From the NCBI GenBank assembly GCA_020636095.1, contig JACJYN010000006.1:496001-560000 (forward strand): a stretch of 64,000 nt of DNA, written 5' to 3'. Origin of the DNA: Lewinellaceae bacterium (GTDB taxonomy: Bacteria; Bacteroidota; Bacteroidia; Chitinophagales; Saprospiraceae). The translations under genes were made by a program, and so were the position numbers. Positions 46,425-55,088 of this stretch are shown one piece after another; the first letter of the stretch is position 1, and every line of letters starts with the position of its first letter. Below the pieces are notes generated by a model. That model had not been told where the DNA came from, searched no databases, and worked only from the letters and a program-made list of their open reading frames with translations.

Positions 46425-47132
46425 GGGGGGGAGGCGCACTACCCCAACACTCCGGCTTTTCCGGGTACGCTCACTTGGTGGGAAAAGCCTCAGAGTATGT
46501 TTGGAGGCCAATTTTCTTTACCTTCGCGCTCTTTTGCCTGGGCTTCAGCCTGACAGCTCAGAATTTTGAAGAATTTTCCGAACTGTCCAATTCTCCGGTG
46601 TATAAGTCCAACTTTACCTCCGTTGCCACCGAGGAGGGGCTGATCTACGGCATCAATGACGCCACCGTCAACACCATGGTGTTTTACAAGATCAACCGGG
46701 AGGGGCAGATCACTGCTACCATCAGCCTGGATTCCACTTGTTGTGGTTATTACGGCGGCCTCTTCGTCAGCGAGGGGCGCTATTTTTTTGATCGTCGACG
46801 GCATTGATGCCCTGGTAAATCCTACCCTCCGCATCTTTCGCGTAGATACGGAGTCCGGCGGAATGGTCAGCAGTACGGAGCTGCCCGGCGCCCTCGCCCC
46901 GGCCCCCGCTTTTCATCCCAACCCCACAACAGGGCCTCTTCGCCTGAACGCTCCGCCGGCGCGCCCGCTGAGGGTGCAGGTGTACGGCCTGAGCGGCCGC
47001 CTGCACGGGGCCTACCGGGTGGACGACGGAGCCCTGAGCCTGGAGCCCCTGCCGGCCGGCGCCTACATCCTGCAGCTGGCCGATTGGGAGAGCGGGGAGC
47101 TTATCGGAGTGCAAAGGGTGGTGAAGCGGTAG
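46421..47132 (+). pseudogene. Frameshifted T9SS cargo gene
   Basis: An ATG at 46421 overlaps the preceding TGA. The frame then contains a signal-like stretch RPIFFTFALFCLGFSLTAQ at about residues 28-46, and SNFTSVATEEGLIYGIND. At a run of seven T (46783-46789) the frame breaks: with six T it would continue as IVDGIDALVNPTLRIF and then end in a type A T9SS sorting domain (AFHPNPTTGPLRL, VQVYGLSGRL, LPAGAYILQL) at 47132. The start region overlaps the 18-bp end of MITE family A (AGAGTATGTTTGGAGGCC, 46492-46509), which encodes part of the residues before the signal peptide. The original start was perhaps lost to that insertion. Called a pseudogene or a sequencing-error frameshift. Confidence 0.65.
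46492..46509. repeat. Terminal repeat of MITE family A within a reading frame
   Basis: AGAGTATGTTTGGAGGCC is identical to the terminal inverted repeat of the complete family A element at 60653-60816. No opposite end or interior of the element is seen nearby, so it is a relic or a chance match of an 18-mer; chance is very unlikely. Confidence 0.6.
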
Positions 47133-47283
47133 GCTGAAGCGGGGCTCCTGCGTCGAATCGGGGCAATCCGGAGGTTAGGAGACACTTGCAACAGTCCTGA
47201 ATGTTCAAGCGTTTTGCTGGCGAGTGGTATTCCACTTTTGATAAAGCCGCCGTAATTTTATGCCCAAAATCTTCGACACATAA

Positions 47284-48039
47284 ATGTCAAAAAAGCCTGT
47301 TTATTCCGCCCTTTTAATCGATGATGAGGAGGATTGCCTGGACCTGCTTCGCTGGCATCTGGAAACGTACTGCCCGGATATCAAAGTCGTTGCCACCTGT
47401 AATACCGCCGAAGATGGGCTGAAATCCATTCAACAACTCCACCCTGACCTGGTTTTCCTCGACATTGAAATGCCCTATCTTAACGGCCTGGATCTGCTGC
47501 AACGGGTTCCGCAGATCGATTTTGAAGTGGTTTTTACTACCGCCTACGGGGAGTATGCCCTCAAGGCTCTAAAAATGAGTGCATTAGATTATCTGTTGAA
47601 GCCTATTGTGAAGGATGAACTCATCGGCGCCGTTGAAAAATTCAAGCAACGGATGGCAAACAAGGGCAGTTCCCAGCAGGTGTCCCTGCAAATGTTGCTG
47701 CAACACCTGACGCCACTTGTTCAAAAGAAGATTGCAGTGCCCACCCATGAATCGATCCTGTTCCTGGAAATTGAAAACATCATTTACATCCGGTCAGAAA
47801 GCAATTATTCGCACATACACCTGAAAAACGGCCGCACGATCCTGGCCTCCAAAACGCTGCTCCACTTCGAAGGCTTACTGAGCGAATTTCGCTTTGTCCG
47901 AATCCATGCCTCCTACCTGGTCAACCTGGCGGAAATTACGGAATATAAAAAAACGGATGGCGGATGGGTGGTCATGTCCGACGGACGGGAAGTTAAGATC
48001 TCCCGAAGCCGGAAAGACGATCTGATGAAATGGCTATGA
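47284..48039 (+). CDS. LytTR-family response regulator
   Basis: 251 residues. Residues 1-125 are a receiver domain with phospho-acceptor Asp in LVFLDIEMPYLNG and the conserved Lys in DYLLKPI. Residues about 145-250 form a LytTR DNA-binding domain (LFLEIENIIYIRSESNYSHI, ILASKTLLHFEGLL, RIHASYLVNLAEITEY). It is the partner of the kinase encoded next; the kinase start overlaps this gene by 10 bp, which implies translational coupling. The pair would transduce an envelope signal to gene expression; the downstream adhesin is a candidate target, by position only. Confidence 0.93.
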   Translation: MSKKPVYSALLIDDEEDCLDLLRWHLETYCPDIKVVATCNTAEDGLKSIQQLHPDLVFLDIEMPYLNGLDLLQRVPQIDFEVVFTTAYGEYALKALKMSALDYLLKPIVKDELIGAVEKFKQRMANKGSSQQVSLQMLLQHLTPLVQKKIAVPTHESILFLEIENIIYIRSESNYSHIHLKNGRTILASKTLLHFEGLLSEFRFVRIHASYLVNLAEITEYKKTDGGWVVMSDGREVKISRSRKDDLMKWL

Positions 48040-51000
48040 AACACTGCATCAACTGCCTGGCCTGTTTTTGGAGCTTGATGCTACTCAGCCTGCAACCTTG
48101 CCGGGGGCAGCACGACTTCATTGAGTTTATTTCCAAGGAAAACGGGTTGCCGGTGGAGAAGATCGCCGATATCGCCACGGATTCAAAAGGCTATCTGTGG
48201 CTGGGCACTGCGCAGGGGCTTTACCGTTTTGACGGGCAGGAGTTCAGGCGGTTTCCGCTCATTTCGGGTAAGGACAGCATCTACCTTCGCAATATTGTTC
48301 GAATAGCCATTGACCGGCAGGACAAGATCTATTGCAGCTTTTGGAACAATGGCTTTGGTGTTTTCGACCCCCAAACACTGGAATTGAGCCATTATGTGAG
48401 CGAACCCGGCGTCGAGGGCGCACTCCCCTCCAATACCATCTACAACGTCGTGGATGTTGACAGCCTGGTGTACCTGCAACTGGAAAGCCTTGGGTTTGTG
48501 CTTTTCAATAAGTCGGAAAAGACATTTCGACATTTCCTTCCCACCCAATTTATCGATGCAAAAAAATATCCCCGGGCCAATGAGTTGCTAACCTGTGTGA
48601 AAGGCCATTCCAACCCTTTCAGCCTTTGGATAACCAGCCCGGAAGGATTGCTCCTGTTCGATGTGGCCACCAAAGGACACCGCTATTTTCCGCATGATGA
48701 AACCCCGTTCAAGTTCTTCTCCGCCCGTAGCGCTTACCTGCATTCGGATGGCCGGCTTTACATTGCCACCTGGTGGGAAGGCATTCTGGTTTTCAACACC
48801 GTTCCAATGCGTTGGGAACAACAATTTTCAACGGATAAAAACCAACGCTTTAACCTTTCTTCGGCCTCGGCTTTTGCCCGCGGGCCGAAAGGGGAGATTT
48901 GGATACATAATGAGCAGGGCCTGCTGGCATTTGATCCGGAGAACCATGCTTTCGAGCTTCGGATCCCGCTAAGGGATAAAAAGGCGCCTTATGAATCCGG
49001 GCGCTTCTGGAGCCTGGGCGCCCAGATGAAAAAAATAATCCCGATCGGGAATGGCAGTTTTGCCATGATAGACAGCAGTTCGGATGGCATGTACCTGTAC
49101 CACCCCAACCAGCAGCAGCTGCGGAAAATGCAAATGGAATCCGGCATTCGCTGTTCTGCATTCACCGCAGGCGGGCTGGCCTGCCTCACGGCCGACCAGC
49201 CCTTTTTTTTCGTAAAACAAAAGGCGGACAGCCAGCCGGAAAAGATCCCCATCGATCTGCTGGAGGGCGACTTCGGCATCCGGGATTGTTTTGCCGATGC
49301 GCAGCATACTTTCTGGCTGGTGGGGGAAAAAAGCCTGTACCGCTACCGATGGGGCGACCCGAGGGCCCAACCTGTTTTTTTCAGAGGAATCGACAGCCTG
49401 GTGCAACAGGGGAAGTGGATGATCGCGGGATTTATGGACAGCCAACAGCGGGTTTGGATCGGTACCAACCGGGAACTGCTCGTGCTCGAAAGCCTGAACC
49501 GGCAGGACTATCGTGTCGGGGCCTTTTCCGACACGCTATCAGGGTCTAAATTAGGCTGGCGGCAATTCGGAGATTTCTTGGAGACGGATAAAAACAGGGT
49601 CTGGTTTGCCTGCGACCGGGGGATTGGTTTTTCCGACGATGGGGGCCAATCGTTTTTCCGGTACGGGATGGACTCGGAAAGGAGCCAACCCTTCGAATTT
49701 GTGGATTTCAACGCTTTGGCTTTGGATGGGAAAGGCCGTCTTTGGGCCGGCAGCGCTGCCGGCAGCGGGCTGATCTACCTGTATCCGGAGCAACCCCACC
49801 CGCAGGTTTTACAGGTGTTCAAAAGTGATGGGCCGGAAGAACTGACGACGGCGGTTGCTGCCCTGAAAAGCGACGAAAAGGGCGATATATGGGGCCTTTC
49901 GGCTTCCGGTATTTTCAAGATTAACGCTTCGGGCCTTACGGTCTCGCGCTTCAACCGTGCCTACGGTTTGCTGCCGACACAAGCCTACACGCTGGACCGA
50001 TTGCCCGGCCACGAATTGATGGTGGGCTCTGCGAATGGCTATTTCAAATTTCAACCGGAGGCCATGGCGCTGGACCGCAGGTTCCCTCAACCGCACATCG
50101 ATGCTTACCGTTACGTCACGTCCGTAGACCAGGAGGTGGTTTGCCCGTCGCCTCGTGAAATTCACCTCCGTCATCCCGACAACTCCTTTGAGATTGACTT
50201 CAGCGCCCCCTGGTTTTGGGCGGCCGATCGCATCGCTTTTCAATACCGGTTGGCCGGTTACCACAGCCGCTGGATGGATATCGGGAACGAGCGGCGCATT
50301 TTTTTGGCAAAAATACCGCCCGGGACGCACACCCTCCAACTCCGGGCCAGCAACGCCGCTGGAGAGTGGACGGACACCAACATCGTTTCCCTGCCGGTGA
50401 AGATCATTCCCGCCTTCTGGCAAACCTGGTGGTTTCGCCTGCTGGCCTTGACGGCCCTTTTGGGGACGGGCTTCTGGCTCTATTTCTACCGCCAACTCCA
50501 GCAAAGCCGGAGGCAGGCCCTGAAAGCCGAGTACGAGCAACAACTCAGCCGCCTCGAACTTTCCGCCCTGCGGGCGCAGATGAACCCTCACTTTATTTTC
50601 AATGCGTTCAATTCGGTGAAATGGTACCTCATCAAAGGCGAGCGGGAAAAAACGGTGGACTACCTCGATAAATTCAGCCTCCTGATCCGCAAAGTGCTGG
50701 AAAGCACCAGGCACGAAGTCGTGCCCTTGTCCGAAGAACTGGAAACCATCCGGCTCATGCTGGAAATCGAGCAAATGCGGTTTAAAAACAAGTTTGAATA
50801 CTGCATCGAAGTGGATGAAAATATCGATACCCAGTTTCTCCGTGTACCACCACTCATTCTCCAGCCCTACGTCGAAAATGCCATCTGGCACGGGCTGTTG
50901 CACAAAGCCGGCGCGCCCGGACGGCTTACCATCAGCCTTGCCTCCATTCCCGGCGGCGTCCGTTGCATCATCGAAGACAACGGCATCGGCAGGGAAAAGG

Positions 51001-51182
51001 CCAAAACCCTGAGAAGCCATTCCTTCAGGCATACCAGATCCTACGGCATGCAGATCGGCAAGGAACGCATCGCCCTGCTTTCCAGGCAGTACTTCCAGGC
51101 CGCTACCCTCGAAGTGGAGGACCTGACGGATGAAACGGGGCAAGCGGCGGGGACGCGAGTGACGGTAGACTTGTGTCCATGA
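48030..51182 (+). CDS. Hybrid-type sensor histidine kinase with two-component regulator propeller
   Basis: 1050 residues. A signal peptide (ACFWSLMLLSLQPCRG) is followed by propeller blades of the Reg_prop type (SKGYLWLGTAQGLYRFDGQE, DRQDKIYCSFWNNGFGVFD, DEKGDIWGLSASGIFKI) over residues about 30-660, then a Y_Y_Y domain (IAFQYRLAGYHSRW). One membrane helix lies near 795-815 (FRLLALTALLGTGFWLYFY). The C-terminal LytS-type kinase domain has QMNPHFIFNAFNS (phosphorylatable His) and an ATPase with ENAIWHGLLHK and EDNGIGREKAK. The periplasmic propeller and Y_Y_Y bind a ligand, often a polysaccharide in related kinases; ligand here unknown. It overlaps the LytTR gene. Confidence 0.93.
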   Translation: MAMKHCINCLACFWSLMLLSLQPCRGQHDFIEFISKENGLPVEKIADIATDSKGYLWLGTAQGLYRFDGQEFRRFPLISGKDSIYLRNIVRIAIDRQDKIYCSFWNNGFGVFDPQTLELSHYVSEPGVEGALPSNTIYNVVDVDSLVYLQLESLGFVLFNKSEKTFRHFLPTQFIDAKKYPRANELLTCVKGHSNPFSLWITSPEGLLLFDVATKGHRYFPHDETPFKFFSARSAYLHSDGRLYIATWWEGILVFNTVPMRWEQQFSTDKNQRFNLSSASAFARGPKGEIWIHNEQGLLAFDPENHAFELRIPLRDKKAPYESGRFWSLGAQMKKIIPIGNGSFAMIDSSSDGMYLYHPNQQQLRKMQMESGIRCSAFTAGGLACLTADQPFFFVKQKADSQPEKIPIDLLEGDFGIRDCFADAQHTFWLVGEKSLYRYRWGDPRAQPVFFRGIDSLVQQGKWMIAGFMDSQQRVWIGTNRELLVLESLNRQDYRVGAFSDTLSGSKLGWRQFGDFLETDKNRVWFACDRGIGFSDDGGQSFFRYGMDSERSQPFEFVDFNALALDGKGRLWAGSAAGSGLIYLYPEQPHPQVLQVFKSDGPEELTTAVAALKSDEKGDIWGLSASGIFKINASGLTVSRFNRAYGLLPTQAYTLDRLPGHELMVGSANGYFKFQPEAMALDRRFPQPHIDAYRYVTSVDQEVVCPSPREIHLRHPDNSFEIDFSAPWFWAADRIAFQYRLAGYHSRWMDIGNERRIFLAKIPPGTHTLQLRASNAAGEWTDTNIVSLPVKIIPAFWQTWWFRLLALTALLGTGFWLYFYRQLQQSRRQALKAEYEQQLSRLELSALRAQMNPHFIFNAFNSVKWYLIKGEREKTVDYLDKFSLLIRKVLESTRHEVVPLSEELETIRLMLEIEQMRFKNKFEYCIEVDENIDTQFLRVPPLILQPYVENAIWHGLLHKAGAPGRLTISLASIPGGVRCIIEDNGIGREKAKTLRSHSFRHTRSYGMQIGKERIALLSRQYFQAATLEVEDLTDETGQAAGTRVTVDLCP

Positions 51183-51268
51183 AATGTCAATTTCCAGGCC
51201 AAAACGGTTAAATACTCACCCAAAACGGCCGATCTATCATTCGCAGAGATGGAAGGGGCGCGATAGTA

Positions 51269-51276
51269 TAATTTTG
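51269..51276 (+). promoter_or_regulatory. Bacteroidota-type -7 box upstream of the repeat adhesin gene
   Basis: TAATTTTG matches TAnnTTTG and lies about 106 nt before the ATG at 51382, in the gap after the kinase gene. It suggests that the adhesin has its own promoter despite the short distance from the kinase. Confidence 0.45.
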
Positions 51277-51381
51277 GTTTATGAAACCCCAACCCAAACC
51301 ATCCAACTGCCCAATGCAGCAGGTGATTGCCAGGGCCATTTAATGCCCCATGCTATTGTTTTGACCTTTAAATCATGGAAG

Positions 51382-54300
51382 ATGAAACGTCCCTATTTAT
51401 TCTCCATTTTCATTGCACTGGTACTGCTATTAAGCATTGCCCGGCCGGCCGTTGCCGAATCTACCATTGCGCTGGCCGACGTGCTGGACGAAAATGGTAA
51501 GATTTCTAGCCTGGGAGATTGGAATGGTGCTGTTGATTTTACGGGCTTCCACGTGGTTCTGGATGAGTGTGAGGGTCCTGTGTTCCTCCCTATTTCCCCG
51601 CTCGATGGTCCGCCAGTGGCACCTGGTTGGGCCCCAATCAGTACCGGCCTGAATGGCCCCTGCCGGGCCATTGCCGTGTCGGGCAACGACGTGTACGTGG
51701 GAGGGGAGTTCAGCATGGCCGGAGGGGTCAGCGCTAGATGTATCGCCCGTTGGGACGGCAGTTCCTGGAATGCTCTTGGTTCCGGGTTGAACAGCGCTGT
51801 CCGTGCTATTGCCGTATCCGGCAGCGACGTATTTGTCGGCGGGGACTTCGTCATGGCGGGTGGTATCCCTGCCAGCCATATCGCCCACTGGGACGGTAGT
51901 TCGTGGAACGCCCTTGGTTCCGGGGTGAGCAGCTTTGTCCATGCTATTGCCGTTTTGGGTAGCGACGTATTTGTAGGGGGACAGTTTACAGTAGCGGGTG
52001 GTATCCCTGCCAACCGTATTGCCCGCTGGGATGGCAGTTCTTGGAACGCTCTTGGTTCCGGGGTGAACAGCATTGTCCGTGCTATTGCTGTATCCGGCAG
52101 CGACTTATTGGTAGGTGGGGGATTCAATATGGCGGGTGGCATTCCTGCCAACTGTATCGCCCGCTGGAGTGGCGGTTCGTGGAACGCTCTTGGTTCGGGG
52201 GTGAACGAAAGTGTACATGCTATTGCTGTATCCGGCAGCGACCTGTATGTTGGAGGGGAGTTCATAATAGCGGGTGGCATCCTTGCCAACCGTATTGCCC
52301 ACTGGGACGGTAGTTCTTGGAACGCTCTTAGTTCCGGGGTGAACGGCATTGTCCGTGCTATTGCCGTATCCGGCAGCGACGTGTATGTTGGAGGGGAATT
52401 CACCTTTGCAGGGGGCCAACCAGCAAATCTGATCGTCCGCTGGAGTGGCAGTTCTTGGAACGCTCTTGGTTCGGGGGTAAACGGAAGTGTCCATGCTATT
52501 GCTGTATCGGGCAGCAACGTGTTTGTAGGAGGGTACTTCACTATTGCGGGGGGCAGCAGCGCTAACCGCATCGCCCGCTGGGAAGAATCACCGCCACCAT
52601 CCACACTACCCTTCATCACCACCTGGCAGACCGACAATCCCGGTACTTCTAATGATGATCAGATCACCATCCCCGGCACGGGAACCAACTATGCCATCGC
52701 CTGGGAGGAGGTGGGGAATCCTTCCAATAACGGGACAACCACCGGCAATGGCCCGACCACTGTCACCTTTCCCTCAGCGGGCACGTACCGGGTGAGCATC
52801 AGCGGGGATTTCACCCAAATTCAATTTGCGTATGGCGGTGACCGCCTCAAGCTACTCTCCATCGAGCAGTGGGGCGACATCGACTGGAGCAGTATGGCGA
52901 ATGCCTTTTATGGCTGCGCCAACCTGACCTCCAGCGCCACTGATGCGCCGAATCTTTCATCCGTAACGGATTGCTCGTATATGTTTTCAGAATGTACCGT
53001 TTTCAACGGCCCCATCGGCAACTGGAACACCGGCAGTGTAACCAATATGAGCTTAATGTTTAGTGGGGCGGCGGCCTTCAACCAGCCTATTGGTAGCTGG
53101 AACACCGCCAACGTGACGGATATGAGTGGCATGTTCTTCGATGCAGGTTCCTTCAACCAGCCCATTGGCAGTTGGAACACCAATAATGTAACCAACATGA
53201 ACAGCCTATTCGCTTATGCCGGGGCTTTCAACCAGCCCATCGGCAGTTGGAACACCGCCAGCGTTACGGATATGGGTTCTATGTTCAAAGAAGCTGCTGC
53301 TTTCAACCAGCCTATCGGTGGCTGGAACACGGCCAACGTAACTAGCATGGCTTATATGTTTGAAGGAGCCGCCTCCTTCGACCAACCTATAGGTAGCTGG
53401 GCCACCGGCAGCGTGACCTTTATGAGATCGATGTTTTCCGGAGCCAGCTCCTTTAACCAGCCCGTTAGCAGCTGGAATATTGCCAATGTGGCCGATATGT
53501 ATGGCATGTTCTCTAACGCAGGCGCCTTTAACCAGCCCCTCGGCGATTGGACGTTTAACAGCGATGTCGACCTGGGTGAAATGCTATTTAACTGCGGTAT
53601 GTCATTGGAGAATTATGACAACACCCTCATTGCTTGGAACAATAACCCGCTTACCCCGAGTGGCCGTGAAATCGGGGCTTCGTTTGTAAAATATTGCATC
53701 GGCATTGACGCGCGTACCGACCTCGAAGGGCTCAAAGGCTGGACTTTCAACGGTGATGAACACGATTGCAGCGGATTCACCATCGGAAGCACACTCAACG
53801 GCAACTGGGCGTCAGCTGACACCTGGTCGAACGACTGGGTGCCCAACTCCACCAACGAAGTGATCATACAGGGAGGTTCTACCATTACATTAAACGGTGC
53901 TGCTACCGCCAACGGATTGACCATCGGAACAGCTTCCACGCTGTCCCTTGAAGGCAATGCCACGCTGACGCTCAGCGCACCCGCCACCAACAACGGTACC
54001 TTGCAAGGGATCGGTATTATAGAAGGAAGTATCTTTACCAACACATCGGATGGCACGATCGTGCCCGGCGCGTCACCGGGTTGTCTGAGCTTCACCGACG
54101 GGCTTACCAATGATGGCGCCGTAATTATAGAAGTAAACGGAACAACTGCCTGCTCTGGCTACGACCGGATCAATGTCACCGGTACGGCCAACCTGGGCGG
54201 CGCGCTCGCTGTCAGCATCAACGGCAACTACACACCCGCCAACGGGGATGTGATCATCTTTATTGACGCCACCAGTATTTCGGGAGCTTTCACCACGGTC

Positions 54301-54936
54301 AACCCGCCCCTTCCTGTCGGCTGGTCATTGGCATACAACACCCCCAGCACAGGGAAGGTATCGCTCCAGTATTTTTCTGCTCCACTCCCTGTGGAATTGA
54401 TCACTTTTGAAGTAAGGAGACAAAACGACAATGCCGCCCATCTCTCCTGGCGTACGGCCACCGAGAATAACAACCAAGGCTTTCACATCGAACGCAGCGC
54501 TGACGTCAGGAGCTGGCAAACCCTTGGCTTTGTGCCCGGCCACGGCACGACCCAGGTGGAACAGGCCTATTCTTTTACCGATAAAGACCCACTGCCCGGC
54601 CTCAACTACTACCGCCTTCAGCAAGTGGATTTCGACGGCAGCTTCGAGTATTCGGGCATCCAAAGCATCATGATCCAAAGCGATAATCCCATGTTAGTAT
54701 CCTATCCCAATCCGGCCAGCGGTCAGGTGAATATTCACCTGGCTGGGCTGGAGGGAGAGGCATCACTCGAAATATATGACCAATTGGGCCGCCTCGTTTG
54801 GGCAAAGCCACTGAGCTATACCGGGCAAGACATCCAGATCGACCTGAACGATGAGAGCTTCAGGAACGGCAATTATCTCGTCTCGGTCATTGTGAATGGT
54901 GAGAGATTGACACATCGGATGGTTATTGTCAAGTAA
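51382..54936 (+). CDS. Repeat-rich surface protein with propeller-type repeats, BspA-like repeats and T9SS sorting domain
   Basis: 1184 residues from ATG 51382, chosen because it starts a signal peptide (MKRPYLFSIFIALVLLLSIA); the frame is open further upstream to 51184. Residues about 85-400 hold seven 46-residue repeats of the pattern AIAVSGSDVYVGGEF, AGGxPANRIARWDGSSWNAL (bases about 51640-52585, 138-bp period). After a linker, residues about 490-720 hold eight or so 25-residue DUF285/BspA-type repeats (TNMSLMFSGAAAFNQPIGSW). A beta-rich segment follows, and the C-terminal ~80 residues (VSYPNPASGQVNIHL to MVIVK) form a T9SS type A sorting domain. DUF285 repeats occur in surface proteins that bind host or matrix molecules. 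Probably a surface adhesin, possibly under control of the neighbouring LytTR/kinase pair. Confidence 0.92.
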   Translation: MKRPYLFSIFIALVLLLSIARPAVAESTIALADVLDENGKISSLGDWNGAVDFTGFHVVLDECEGPVFLPISPLDGPPVAPGWAPISTGLNGPCRAIAVSGNDVYVGGEFSMAGGVSARCIARWDGSSWNALGSGLNSAVRAIAVSGSDVFVGGDFVMAGGIPASHIAHWDGSSWNALGSGVSSFVHAIAVLGSDVFVGGQFTVAGGIPANRIARWDGSSWNALGSGVNSIVRAIAVSGSDLLVGGGFNMAGGIPANCIARWSGGSWNALGSGVNESVHAIAVSGSDLYVGGEFIIAGGILANRIAHWDGSSWNALSSGVNGIVRAIAVSGSDVYVGGEFTFAGGQPANLIVRWSGSSWNALGSGVNGSVHAIAVSGSNVFVGGYFTIAGGSSANRIARWEESPPPSTLPFITTWQTDNPGTSNDDQITIPGTGTNYAIAWEEVGNPSNNGTTTGNGPTTVTFPSAGTYRVSISGDFTQIQFAYGGDRLKLLSIEQWGDIDWSSMANAFYGCANLTSSATDAPNLSSVTDCSYMFSECTVFNGPIGNWNTGSVTNMSLMFSGAAAFNQPIGSWNTANVTDMSGMFFDAGSFNQPIGSWNTNNVTNMNSLFAYAGAFNQPIGSWNTASVTDMGSMFKEAAAFNQPIGGWNTANVTSMAYMFEGAASFDQPIGSWATGSVTFMRSMFSGASSFNQPVSSWNIANVADMYGMFSNAGAFNQPLGDWTFNSDVDLGEMLFNCGMSLENYDNTLIAWNNNPLTPSGREIGASFVKYCIGIDARTDLEGLKGWTFNGDEHDCSGFTIGSTLNGNWASADTWSNDWVPNSTNEVIIQGGSTITLNGAATANGLTIGTASTLSLEGNATLTLSAPATNNGTLQGIGIIEGSIFTNTSDGTIVPGASPGCLSFTDGLTNDGAVIIEVNGTTACSGYDRINVTGTANLGGALAVSINGNYTPANGDVIIFIDATSISGAFTTVNPPLPVGWSLAYNTPSTGKVSLQYFSAPLPVELITFEVRRQNDNAAHLSWRTATENNNQGFHIERSADVRSWQTLGFVPGHGTTQVEQAYSFTDKDPLPGLNYYRLQQVDFDGSFEYSGIQSIMIQSDNPMLVSYPNPASGQVNIHLAGLEGEASLEIYDQLGRLVWAKPLSYTGQDIQIDLNDESFRNGNYLVSVIVNGERLTHRMVIVK

Positions 54937-55088
54937 GGGCCGAGCCGCCTTTGAACGCCAATAGAACCCAAACCACGGCCTAACAATCAGAACTATTCCA
55001 CTACTAGCGCGCCGGGAACGAAATTCTTAACCAATTCTTTGGGCTCTTTTACGGCTATGCTGCGTTGCTCCTTCCTTCCGTAGCTAAG

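Noticed and set aside
51640..52585. Regular repeat array considered as CRISPR
   Set aside because: The period is 138 bp, the repeats are coding and diverged, and there are no short identical repeats with unique spacers.
51393..52637. Open frame of 414 codons on the minus strand
   Set aside because: Antisense of the 138-bp repeat array; repeated Pro/Thr pattern merely mirrors the repeats.
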